The translations under genes and the position numbers were made by a program. Under the pieces are notes generated by a model, which saw only the letters and a list, made by a program, of their open reading frames with translations, was not told the origin of the DNA and searched no databases. DNA of 33,738 nt from contig WHTW01000082.1 in assembly GCA_009377525.1 (NCBI GenBank), positions 1-33,738 of the forward strand, read 5' to 3'. Shown here in pieces: positions 8,487 to 17,910 of this stretch; position 1 is the stretch's first letter, and every line of letters starts with the position of its first letter. Source of the DNA: Rhodospirillales bacterium. Lineage in GTDB: Bacteria > Pseudomonadota > Alphaproteobacteria > Reyranellales > Reyranellaceae.

Positions 8487-9626
8487 ATGACACGAGCAGA
8501 TGCGATTCTTGCCGCAGTGCAGCTCATCCATGAGGCGCCGCTCACGCCCGAGGGCTGGACGCGTGCATTGCCGTCGATCGCCGGCGCCCTCCGGAGCGAG
8601 CACGGCATCCTTCTGGTCCAGAACGCGAGCCGGACGACCGAGTTCGCCGTCGGTTTCGAGATGGCCTCGGAGCAGGTGGCGGGCTTCGCGGCCGCGGCCG
8701 ATGCCGACTCCGCGATCTGGCAGACCGTCCGCGCGTTGCCCGTCGGGTCCGTGGCGCCGACCTCCGCGCTGCTACCCGATCGCGAGTACGCTCGGACAAT
8801 CTTCTACAACGAAGGCGTCAGACCGCTGGGCGCCTTCCATGGATTGGCGGTCTCTCCGCTGCACACGCCGCATAGGTTCGTCCACCTCTCCACCGGGCGC
8901 CGCCTGGGCCACGAGGATTATGACGCCGAGGACATCGCCGCGATGCGGACGCTGGTGCCGCATCTCGTGACCGCGCTGCATGTAGGCAACAAACTGGCCG
9001 CTGCGGACTTGCGCGCGGTGGGCGCGGAGGCTGCGCTCGATCGACTGGAGGCCGGCGTCATCCTGGTCGATGCGGCGGCGCGAATACTGTTCGCGAACCA
9101 GACCGCTGAAGCGATCCTCTCCCGCAATGACGGCCTCGGCATCGATCGGGACGGCGTCTGCGCCTGCAGTCACGGCGCAAACCGCATGCTGCGCCGGCTG
9201 ATCGCGAGTTGCGTGGACATCCCGACGGTCAACGGCGGACCCGGCGGAAGAGTGGTGATCCCGCGCACGGAAGGACGCCACCCCTTCCGCGTTGTCGTCG
9301 CGCCGTTCCGAGCGGAGGCAGCGCAGATCTGTATAACCTGGCTTGGCCTTAAGCCGCCCGTAGCGATCCTCATGGTCTCCGATCCCGAACGAGAGCAGCA
9401 CGTGCGAAAGGAGGAGCTGCGTCGTCGGTTCGGGCTCACTCCGGCCGAGGTCGACGTCGCGATGGAGATCCTCAAGGGCGACGGGCGCGACGCGGCCGCT
9501 GCCCGGCTCGGCATCGCCGCCACTACGGTCAGGGCACATCTGAGCCATATCTTCGAGAAAACCGGCGTGCGCAGGCAGGCTGAACTTGTCCGGCTGCTGC
9601 TGCGAGGCGCTGCGAGGGCGGACTAA
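8487..9626 (+). CDS. LuxR-family transcriptional regulator with PAS-like sensor region
   Basis: A cytoplasmic DNA-binding regulator of 379 residues. The C-terminal helix-turn-helix of the LuxR/GerE type is clear (LTPAEVDVAMEILKGDGRDA, then RLGIAATTVRAHLSHIFEKT, about residues 313-368). The middle contains a PAS-like segment (LEAGVILVDAAARILFANQT) and the N-terminal third has no named domain. No receiver Asp, TM segment or autoinducer-binding domain is visible. The ATG at 8487 is preceded by a GGCGGGA stretch; an earlier in-frame ATG at 8379 lacks a ribosome binding site and adds sequence unlike the family. Divergent orientation makes the autotransporter a natural target (inference only). Confidence 0.82.
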   Translation: MTRADAILAAVQLIHEAPLTPEGWTRALPSIAGALRSEHGILLVQNASRTTEFAVGFEMASEQVAGFAAAADADSAIWQTVRALPVGSVAPTSALLPDREYARTIFYNEGVRPLGAFHGLAVSPLHTPHRFVHLSTGRRLGHEDYDAEDIAAMRTLVPHLVTALHVGNKLAAADLRAVGAEAALDRLEAGVILVDAAARILFANQTAEAILSRNDGLGIDRDGVCACSHGANRMLRRLIASCVDIPTVNGGPGGRVVIPRTEGRHPFRVVVAPFRAEAAQICITWLGLKPPVAILMVSDPEREQHVRKEELRRRFGLTPAEVDVAMEILKGDGRDAAAARLGIAATTVRAHLSHIFEKTGVRRQAELVRLLLRGAARAD

Positions 9627-9645
9627 AAGAGCCAGGGGGCGATTT

Positions 9646-9795
9646 TTGAAGGTCACGCCCGCACGGGTCGTCAGCGGGCCGACCCTGCTGACCGGCATCT
9701 GCCTCTGCGCCGACTGCGGCGGGCGATGACGCTGCGCATTGGCAAAGGCGGGGGCTATCGCTACTACACCTGCTCCGCCGCTCGGCGCGAACGTC
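9646..9795 (+). pseudogene. Serine recombinase zinc beta-ribbon fragment, frameshifted
   Basis: Two adjacent frames together read VTPARVVSGPTLLTGICLCA, DCGG, then MTLRIGKGGGYRYYTCSAA. This is the zinc beta-ribbon domain that follows the resolvase domain in large serine recombinases, with CxxC and a later Cys. One G appears missing at about 9723 (ggcgggcgatg where ggcggggcgatg would keep the frame). Neither the catalytic serine domain nor the coiled-coil C-terminus is present. From 9796 to 9981 nothing recognisable is seen. Confidence 0.72.
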
Positions 9796-9981
9796 GTAAC
9801 ACCAGGAGTCCCGATTCCCAATGCGGTTGTCGGACAGCGAGATCTCAAATCTCCACGGTCAGCAAGTGTCAGTCTCGGTCAAAACCTGCCCGGGCCTTAT
9901 CCGACTACCTTATTCCGCGGAGAGAGGCCGTCGGCGAGCTTCCCTTTTGGGTCAATACAAACGCAAATACCGCCCCGATGG

Positions 9982-11142
9982 CTAGTCGGCGAGCACCGCG
10001 CCGAAACGCTTGGCGATCTCCTCGAGCATGACCTCCGACGCGCCGCCGCCGATCGACTGGACGCGCGCATCGCGCGCCATGCGCTCGACCGCGGTCTCGC
10101 GCACGAAGCCCATGCCGCCGTGGAACTGCACGCAGTCGTAGAGGACCTGGTTCACCAGGTCGCCGGCCAGCGCCTTCACCATCGACACCTGGGCGACGCA
10201 GTCCTGGCCCTGGGCATCGAGCCAGGCGGTGTGATGCACGAGCTGGCGGGCCGCCTCGACCTCGGCCAGGCGGCGCGACAGGCGCTGGCGGATCGCCTGT
10301 TTGTCCCACAACGGCTTGCCGAAGGCGGTACGCTGGCTGACATGCTCGAAGGTGAGCCGGATCGCCTCGCGCGCCTCGGCCATGGCCATGGCGCCGATCA
10401 CCAGCCGCTCGGTCTGGAAGTTGGCCATGATCGAGTAGAAGCCGCGGTTGGGCTCGCCCAGCACGTTCTCGGCCGGCACGCAGCAGTCCTCGAAGATAAG
10501 CTCGGCGGTATCCGAGGAGCGCCAGCCGGTCTTGTCGAGGGCGCGGCCGACCTTGAAGCCCGGCGTGCCCTTCTCGACGATGAACATGGTGATGGCGCGG
10601 CTGCCCTTGGCGTCGGGATCGGTGCGGGCGGCGATGAAATAGAGATCGCCATGCACGCCGTTGGTGATGAACATCTTGGCGCCGTTCAGCACATAGTCGT
10701 TGCCGTCGCGAAGCGCGCGGGAGCGGATGCCGGCCACGTCCGAGCCGGCGCCGGACTCGGTGACGCCGACCGCGGTGATGGTCTTTCCCGCCATGACGCC
10801 CGGCAGGTACTTCTCGAGCTGGCGCTTGGTGCCGAAGCGCACGAGATGCGGGCTCGCCATGTCGGTGTGCACCAGCACGGTGATGGCGAAGCCGCCGTGG
10901 GTCGAGCGGCCGACCTCCTCGGCGAGCACGACCGAGGCGCGCGCATCGAGACCCGCGCCGCCCAGCGCCTCGGGCACGCGCAGCGAGAAGAGGCCGAGCT
11001 CGCCCATTTCGCGCAGCACCTCGCGCGGCACGAAGCCTGCCTCCTCCCATTTTGGCCCGTGCGGCTTCACCTTCTCCTCGACGAAGCGGCGAAGCTGGGC
11101 GCGGATGAGGTCGTGTTCCTCGGTGAAGATGGGATGCGCCAT
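9982..11142 (-). CDS. Acyl-CoA dehydrogenase
   Basis: A FAD-dependent acyl-CoA dehydrogenase of 386 residues, the normal length. It shows TESGAGSDVAG (about 128-138, FAD and substrate contacts), FITNGVHGDLYFIAARTD, and RTAFGKPLWDKQAIRQRL and YDCVQFHGGMGFVRE in the C-terminal helical domain. At the place where medium-chain enzymes have the catalytic Glu (YEGT), this protein has SIGGGASEVM. As in long-chain and isovaleryl-CoA dehydrogenases, the base is then probably the Glu of TERLVIG (E245). Substrate is therefore more likely a long- or branched-chain acyl-CoA than a medium-chain one (inference). It lies 25 nt from a divergent acyl-CoA thioesterase; the electron-transfer flavoprotein genes are not here. 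Confidence 0.9.
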   Translation of the reverse strand: MAHPIFTEEHDLIRAQLRRFVEEKVKPHGPKWEEAGFVPREVLREMGELGLFSLRVPEALGGAGLDARASVVLAEEVGRSTHGGFAITVLVHTDMASPHLVRFGTKRQLEKYLPGVMAGKTITAVGVTESGAGSDVAGIRSRALRDGNDYVLNGAKMFITNGVHGDLYFIAARTDPDAKGSRAITMFIVEKGTPGFKVGRALDKTGWRSSDTAELIFEDCCVPAENVLGEPNRGFYSIMANFQTERLVIGAMAMAEAREAIRLTFEHVSQRTAFGKPLWDKQAIRQRLSRRLAEVEAARQLVHHTAWLDAQGQDCVAQVSMVKALAGDLVNQVLYDCVQFHGGMGFVRETAVERMARDARVQSIGGGASEVMLEEIAKRFGAVLAD

Positions 11143-11167
11143 GGCGGCGGGATGCTACACTCGCGCC

Positions 11168-11599
11168 ATGTCACGCGACAAACGACTGCAGGATCGCTCG
11201 ATCTATCCGCACTGGTGCACCGACACGGTGCGCTTCTCCGACCAGGATGCCGCCGGCCACGTCAACAACGTGGCGATCTGCGCCTATCTCGAAACCGCGC
11301 GCCTCACCTTCATGCGCGACATGGGCCTGACGACGGCTACGAATGGCACGCGCGGCATCTCGGCCGGCATGACGGTGAGCTTCCTCGCCGAATCGCACTG
11401 GCCGGGCCAGGTCGAGCTGGGCACCGGCGTCATGCGCATCGGCACCAGCTCCATCACTGTGGGCTCGGCCGCCTTCAAGGTCGGGACCTGCATCGCCGCG
11501 GCCGAGATGACGGTGGTCCGGCTGAAGGGCAAAACGCCCCACCCGATCGAGGGGGCGCTGCGGGCAAAGCTGGAAAAGTATTTGTTGCCAGGGTTTTAG
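11168..11599 (+). CDS. Acyl-CoA thioesterase (4HBT hotdog fold)
   Basis: A 143-residue single hotdog-domain protein of the YbgC/FadM type, hydrolysing acyl-CoA to free acid and CoA in the cytoplasm. The signature RFSDQDAAGHVNNVAICAYL (residues 22-41) contains the catalytic Asp (D25 or D27) and the GHVNN loop, followed by ETARLTFMRD. The ATG at 11168 is chosen because the family begins shortly before this motif; the reading frame is open far upstream but that part is antisense to the dehydrogenase. It is divergent from the acyl-CoA dehydrogenase with only 25 nt between the start codons, so each promoter must overlap the other gene's coding sequence. Substrate range cannot be told. Confidence 0.85.
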   Translation: MSRDKRLQDRSIYPHWCTDTVRFSDQDAAGHVNNVAICAYLETARLTFMRDMGLTTATNGTRGISAGMTVSFLAESHWPGQVELGTGVMRIGTSSITVGSAAFKVGTCIAAAEMTVVRLKGKTPHPIEGALRAKLEKYLLPGF

Positions 11600-11605
11600 C
11601 GCCAC

Positions 11606-11634
11606 TTGACCGGCTCGCGACCGGCCACTATCCT
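11606..11634 (+). promoter_or_regulatory. Sigma-70 type promoter of bfd
   Basis: TTGACC (11606-11611) and TATCCT (11629-11634) are separated by 17 bp, the ideal spacing. The predicted start point falls near 11641, inside or beside the palindrome at 11642-11656, about 43 nt before the bfd ATG. Confidence 0.65.
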
Positions 11635-11641
11635 TTGCGTC

Positions 11642-11656
11642 TGCGAGTAAGTCGCA
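11642..11656. promoter_or_regulatory. Fur-family operator candidate over the bfd start point
   Basis: TGCGAGTAAGTCGCA is a 7-1-7 dyad with six of seven pairs matching. It resembles the TGCAAAT-N-ATTTGCA type of box used by Fur/Mur/Irr proteins in alphaproteobacteria. Its position just downstream of the -10 element would block transcription when the repressor is bound, giving bfd expression when iron is low. The match to the family consensus is from memory; the dyad itself is seen. Confidence 0.6.
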
Positions 11657-11683
11657 TCTGCATGGGAAACGCGGCGCAAGGGC

Positions 11684-11887
11684 ATGTTCATCTGCATCTG
11701 CCAAGCCATTCGTGAGCGCGAAGTCGACGCCGCCGTCCGCGCGGGCGCCCGCCGCCCGGCCGACGTGTTCCGCGCCTGTGGCAAGAACCCTCAATGCGGC
11801 AGCTGCGCCTGCGACATGCGCGAGCGCATCGCCCAGACTGTCGCCGGCGACCGGGCCGCGGCGCCGAACCTTCTCGCTGCTGATTAG
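11684..11887 (+). CDS. bfd: Bacterioferritin-associated ferredoxin
   Basis: A 67-residue [2Fe-2S] protein that reduces the core of bacterioferritin to release stored iron. The ligands of the Fer2_BFD fold are visible as C4-x-C6 (FICICQ) and C38-x2-C41 (PQCGSC); the spacing and length match the family. The ATG at 11684 follows AAGGG. It is convergent with bfr (12047-12532), its expected partner, and has its own promoter with a Fur-like box, so the two can be regulated in opposite senses by iron. An extra Cys (C32, C43) occurs on each side of the second pair. Confidence 0.88.
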   Translation: MFICICQAIREREVDAAVRAGARRPADVFRACGKNPQCGSCACDMRERIAQTVAGDRAAAPNLLAAD

Positions 11888-11899
11888 TCTTTACTGAGA

Positions 11900-11921
11900 A
11901 CGCGCCACTCCAGTGGCGCGT
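11900..11921. terminator. Hairpin after bfd
   Basis: A perfect 10 bp stem (ACGCGCCACT/AGTGGCGCGT) with a two-base loop starts 12 nt after the bfd stop codon. There is no run of T, so it may be a weak terminator or part of the adjoining palindromic repeat. Confidence 0.45.
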
Positions 11922-12032
11922 CATGCTCTTCCGGACCGCGAGCCTCCTACGCCGAATCGGCCAGAGGCCGATTCGGCTCCCTACGCTCATGATGAATGAG
12001 CGCGCAAGATGCGCGCGGTCCAGAAGAGCATG
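11922..12032. repeat. Dispersed palindromic repeat, family 2, copy 1
   Basis: Outer arms CATGCTCTTCCGGACCGCG (11922-11940) and its near-complement (12014-12032) pair at 18 of 19 positions. An inner hairpin (GCCGAATCGGCC/GGCCGATTCGGC) sits at about 11951-11977. The outer arms recur at 31751-31853 with a different interior. It fills the space between the convergent bfd and bfr genes. Confidence 0.75.
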
Positions 12033-12046
12033 ACGCCCTTCGGCCT

Positions 12047-12532
12047 CTAGCTCGACTCCTTGCCTTCGCCGATCTGTGTCTGCAGGTAGTTCTGCTCGCC
12101 GACCTTGCCGACCAGGGAGATCTCGGTCTCCAGGAAGTCGATGTGCTCCTCGGCGTCCTCGAGGATGTCGACGGCGATCTCGCGGCTGACATAGTCCTTG
12201 GTCGATTCGCAAAGCGTGACCGCGGCGACCAGCGCCGTGCGCGCCTCGTTCTCCAGCCGAAGATCGGCGTTCAGGCATTCGACGACCGTCTCGCCGACGC
12301 TGAGCCGGCCGAGGTCCTGCAGGTTGGGCAGCCCGTCGAGTATCAGGAGGCGCTGGATCAGCTTGTCGGCGTGCTTCATCTCGCCGATCGATTCCTCGTA
12401 GACCTTCTTGCCCAGGCGCTCGAAGCCCCAGTGCTTCATCATGCGGGCATGCAGGAAATACTGGTTGATCGCGGTGAGCTCGTTCTTCAGGAGCTTGTTC
12501 AGCTCGGCGATGACTTGTGGATTGCCTTGCAC
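12047..12532 (-). CDS. bfr: Bacterioferritin
   Basis: The 161-residue subunit of the heme-containing 24-mer that oxidises and stores iron. Length and sequence fit throughout (NELTAINQYFLHARMMKHWG; GLPNLQDLGRL; QNYLQTQIGEG). The ferroxidase ligands E18, E51, H54, E94 and H130 and the heme-binding M52 are present. The bridging ligand E127 of the family is replaced: the segment reads ILEDAEEHIDFLE, with Ala at 127 and Glu at 128 and 129. The start is GTG at 12532, with AGGAGG six bases upstream, on the sequence gaggaggtcgccGTG. It faces bfd. The reduced ferroxidase site would make it a candidate for a storage-only or mixed-subunit role. Confidence 0.92.
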   Translation of the reverse strand: MQGNPQVIAELNKLLKNELTAINQYFLHARMMKHWGFERLGKKVYEESIGEMKHADKLIQRLLILDGLPNLQDLGRLSVGETVVECLNADLRLENEARTALVAAVTLCESTKDYVSREIAVDILEDAEEHIDFLETEISLVGKVGEQNYLQTQIGEGKESS

Positions 12533-13022
12533 GGCGACCTCCTCGCGATTCGTGTCGCCTAGAGAGATACTCCGTGATTTTTACGATGCAACCACTGAGT
12601 GCGCGAGTGAGAACCGTTCGCTGAAAAATCTGCGCCGCAACGCCTCGTGATGAGCGAGTGGTTCTCACTTGCTCGTCTTCGCGTCGCTACCAGAAAAAAG
12701 TTCGTGCCAAAGAGACGGCCTCCGCCTTCTCGTCGAGATCGCGACCGCCCGTCGTCGTGCCGACGAGGCTGGCCTCGGCAAGGATGATGACGGCGGCCAA
12801 AGCGGCTGGCGCGCCGGCCGGGAGAGGATCGCCATGACGATGGGGGCTGCCTTGGGGCTTGCGCGCGGAGTCGCCGCAGGCCGTCAATGTCACGTTTCTG
12901 CCAAGGTTGCCGTGGCAACCTGCCACCCGTCCGGAGCGCTGCAACGTCGGCGTCGACCGGACGTTCAACCCACCATCCACAGCCCACCCGACCTGTTGGT
13001 CGGGCTAGCCGGAGTACGCGTC
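12533..13022. other. Divergent bfr/sodB intergenic region
   Basis: About 490 nt with no convincing gene. A minus-strand frame ending at 12687 contains a hydrophobic stretch (AALAAVIILAEASLVG) but has no good start or ribosome binding site and resembles nothing known. Promoters of both bfr and sodB must lie here; the only clear structure is the inverted repeat at 12603-12672. Confidence 0.4.
12603..12672. promoter_or_regulatory. Inverted repeat upstream of bfr, operator candidate
   Basis: GCGAGTGAGAACC (12603-12615) and GGTTCTCACTTGC (12660-12672) are inverted copies with one mismatch, 44 nt apart, 71-140 nt upstream of the bfr start. Spacing of about four helical turns would suit two bound dimers or a loop. 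No specific regulator is assigned; it is not an obvious Irr or RirA consensus. Confidence 0.4.
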
Positions 13023-13634
13023 ATGCCTTTGGACAAAGGAAAGCCCCCCTTCACCCTCCCCAAGCTCCCTTACGCCGAGGACGCGCTCGCGCCCGTCGTT
13101 TCCGCCAAGACCATCTCGTTCCACTACGGCAAGCATCACAAGGCCTACGTCGACAAGCTCAACGAGCTCATCGAGGGCACCGCCTATGCCGGCCTGACCA
13201 TCGAGGAGATCGTCAAGAAGTCGGCCAAGGACGAGAAGGGCAAGGCGATCTTCAACAACGCCGCCCAGGCCTGGAACCACGATTTCTACTGGCACAGCAT
13301 GACGCCCAAGGGCGGCGCGCCGGCCGGCAAGATCAAGAAGGCCCTCGAGGACAGCTTCGGCGGCGTCGAGGACTTCAACAAGGCCTTCAAGGCGGCGGCC
13401 GTCGGCCAGTTCGGCAGCGGCTGGGCCTGGCTCGTGACCAAGGGCGGCAAGCTCGCCATTGAAACGACGTCCAACGCCGACACGCCGATCGCCCATGGCG
13501 GCACGCCGCTGCTGGTCGCCGACGTGTGGGAGCACGCCTACTACCTCGACTACCAGAACCGCCGGCCGGACCACGTCCAGGCCTGGCTGGACAAGCTCGC
13601 CAACTGGTCGTTCGCCGAGCAGAACCTCGGCTAG
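13023..13634 (+). CDS. sodB: Superoxide dismutase, iron type
   Basis: A 203-residue Fe/Mn-family superoxide dismutase, converting superoxide to oxygen and peroxide. Metal ligands are H34 (SFHYGKHHKAYV), H86 (AWNHDFYWHSM), D167 and H171 (VADVWEHAYYLDY). Gln82 in NNAAQAWNH sits at the position typical of iron enzymes. The ATG at 13023 is the start that gives the usual N-terminus (FTLPKLPYAEDALAP); the open frame extends upstream but is not family-like. No signal peptide, so cytoplasmic. The neighbourhood (bfr, bfd) fits a role in iron and oxidative stress. A DUF3309 mini-gene follows 12 nt later. Confidence 0.95.
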   Translation: MPLDKGKPPFTLPKLPYAEDALAPVVSAKTISFHYGKHHKAYVDKLNELIEGTAYAGLTIEEIVKKSAKDEKGKAIFNNAAQAWNHDFYWHSMTPKGGAPAGKIKKALEDSFGGVEDFNKAFKAAAVGQFGSGWAWLVTKGGKLAIETTSNADTPIAHGGTPLLVADVWEHAYYLDYQNRRPDHVQAWLDKLANWSFAEQNLG

Positions 13635-13646
13635 CAAGGAGCAAGC

Positions 13647-13801
13647 ATGCTGGGCACCATCCTTCTGATCATCCTCATCCTGATCCTGATAGGTGCCCTG
13701 CCGACATGGCCGTACAGCAGCGGCTGGGGCTACTACCGAGCGGCGGCGCCGGCCTGATCCTGATCATCGTGATCATCCTGCTGCTGATGGGACCCATCTG
13801 A
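13647..13801 (+). pseudogene. DUF3309 small membrane protein, one-base frameshift
   Basis: ATG at 13647 after AAGGAG starts MLGTILLIILILILIGALPT then WPYSSGWGYY, the N-terminal half of a DUF3309 protein (a ~50-residue hydrophobic peptide common in alphaproteobacteria). In this frame it then reads RAAAPA and stops at about 13758. The expected second half (PSGGAGLILIIVIILLLMGP) is present in another frame and ends at 13801. One C appears missing at about 13738 (tactaccgagc where tactacccgagc would restore the protein). Either a recent inactivation or a sequencing error. Function of the family unknown; likely co-transcribed with sodB. Confidence 0.8.
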
Positions 13802-13822
13802 CGTCCCGTCGGCAGCAGGCTC

Positions 13823-14914
13823 TCAGTACCTGAACGTCACGTTGATCGAGCCGAACTGCGTCCAGCGGTTCTGCTCGTAGAAATCCGGCGTGCGCAGCAC
13901 CTGCGTGTAGGTGAGGCGCACGCCGCCATACGTGATGGCGAGGCCCACCTGGGCCTCGGCGACGAACGGCCGGTGCGACACGCGCAGGCTGTAGCTGTCG
14001 GTGTTGCCGTCGAGGAAGATGTTGCGGCCGACCACCTGGCCATCGACTCCGGCGAACAGATACCAGCCGAAGCTGCCATCGCCGATGAAGGCTTCCGAGC
14101 CGGGCAGCGCCGGTCGGGGCCGTGGCGGTCCGAAATCGTCGCGCAGGTTCTTGCCGATACGTGCCGTGCCGCCGACATCGCCGTAGATCGCCACGTTGCC
14201 GAGCGCCGCGCCGATGCGCGGGATGAAGTCGACCTCGAGCTTGGGGTCGTCGAACACCACCGTGCGGCCGGTGCGCCAGCGCCGCTCGAAGCCGATGCCG
14301 ATCGTCGGCTCGTTGTGCAACTGGTTGGTCCAGCCATTGGCCTGGGCCACGCCAATCAGGTTATGGAAATTATTCTGCACGAACTGGCCGCCGGCCGCCG
14401 GTCCGATCACGCCGAGATCGAGCTGCAGCGTGTCGAGCCGCACCGGCTCCTGCATGCCCGTCTTCTCGTCGCGCCGCTTGTAGGTGTACTGCAGGGCGAA
14501 GCTGGCATAGAGCCACGCCGCATAGGGCCGGTCGTTGTAGATGGGCGCCGACGTGAACGTGTCGTCGGGCGTGTAGATGTTCTGGCCGACCGACACGCCG
14601 ACGCGGCGGACGACCGAGTCCGACTGCGGCTCGCCGAAGAACGTCGGCAGCGTGGTGAGCGCGACGATCCCGGGCGGCATGGCGGTGATCGCCGGCGACA
14701 GCCAGCCGATGCGCACGCCGTTGGTGTAGTCGCGGTCGCTTGGGCTGAACCGGTTGAAGACGTCGTTCTCGACCTGGAAGATGAAGATGCTGCGGCTTTC
14801 GCTTTCGGTCGCCGAGGGCGGGGGTGGCGGGTCGTCAGCCCGGGCATCCACAACGAAGATGACTGTGGTGAGGGTTGTTATCAGGACGGCAATCTTGGCG
14901 ACGCGGCCATGCAT
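13823..14914 (-). CDS. LpxR-family outer membrane lipid A deacylase
   Basis: A 363-residue outer membrane beta-barrel of the LpxR/DUF2219 family, which removes the 3'-acyloxyacyl chain of lipid A. A signal peptide is present (IAVLITTLTTVIFVVDARA, cleavage near residue 26). Family signatures: VENDVFNRFSPSDRDYTNGV (about 48-67, containing the conserved N50, D51 and the D-Y-T-N-G loop), QNIYTPDD (111-118), NDRPYAAWLY (127-136), and GGQFVQNNFHNLIG with H184 as likely catalytic His. It ends NVTFRY with a terminal Tyr, as expected of BAM substrates. ATG at 14914 with AGG five bases before. Monocistronic: clpB ends upstream and DUF3309 is convergent. Confidence 0.82.
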   Translation of the reverse strand: MHGRVAKIAVLITTLTTVIFVVDARADDPPPPPSATESESRSIFIFQVENDVFNRFSPSDRDYTNGVRIGWLSPAITAMPPGIVALTTLPTFFGEPQSDSVVRRVGVSVGQNIYTPDDTFTSAPIYNDRPYAAWLYASFALQYTYKRRDEKTGMQEPVRLDTLQLDLGVIGPAAGGQFVQNNFHNLIGVAQANGWTNQLHNEPTIGIGFERRWRTGRTVVFDDPKLEVDFIPRIGAALGNVAIYGDVGGTARIGKNLRDDFGPPRPRPALPGSEAFIGDGSFGWYLFAGVDGQVVGRNIFLDGNTDSYSLRVSHRPFVAEAQVGLAITYGGVRLTYTQVLRTPDFYEQNRWTQFGSINVTFRY

Positions 14915-14978
14915 CGCCTGCCAACGCAGGGGCAGCCGCAGGGTTCCGCCTGCAACAAGTCCGGTTGCGCAAAGTCAC

Positions 14979-15133
14979 AACCTCACCCTGAGGAGCGGCC
15001 CGCTTACGCGCATTCACATGCGCGCCTGTCGCGTCTCGGTCGCGCGGAGTAGCCTCCGCGCGTTGGTGGGCAACAACGAGACTGTGGCCCATCCTTCGAG
15101 ACGGGCGCATCGCGCCCTCCTCAGGGTGAGGTT
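14979..15133. repeat. Dispersed palindromic repeat, family 3
   Basis: A perfect 17 bp inverted repeat, AACCTCACCCTGAGGAG (14979-14995) with its complement at 15117-15133, encloses about 120 nt with further small hairpins (GCGCGGAG/CTCCGCGC). Elements beginning CCTCACCCTGAGGAG and ending CTCAGGGTGAGG are familiar as dispersed repeats in Bradyrhizobium-type genomes (from memory). The interior ACGCGCATTCACATGCGCG (15006-15024) is repeated exactly at 31707-31725. Confidence 0.75.
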
Positions 15134-15160
15134 GGGAGTAGGTTGGCGCGCTCCCAGCAA

Positions 15161-15190
15161 TGAAAAGGGCGCGACTCTCTCGCGCCCTTC
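15161..15190 (-). terminator. Intrinsic terminator of clpB
   Basis: On the minus strand GGGCGCGA-gagag-TCGCGCCC (stem 15187-15180 with 15174-15167) is followed by TTTTC, about 20 nt after the clpB stop codon. A classic rho-independent structure. Confidence 0.8.
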
Positions 15191-15208
15191 ACGTTTCAGC
15201 CGACGGCT

Positions 15209-17833
<2,625 letters not shown>

Positions 17834-17910
17834 TTCCCTACCCTTTCATTCGCACCCCCGTCATCGGCGGGCGAAAGAGCGGACCCTCTCCAGAGGCATC
17901 CCGGTGCCGA

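Noticed and set aside
12687..12980. Possible small hydrophobic protein on the minus strand upstream of bfr
   Set aside because: A 16-residue hydrophobic run is the only feature; no good start, no ribosome binding site, no homologue recalled.
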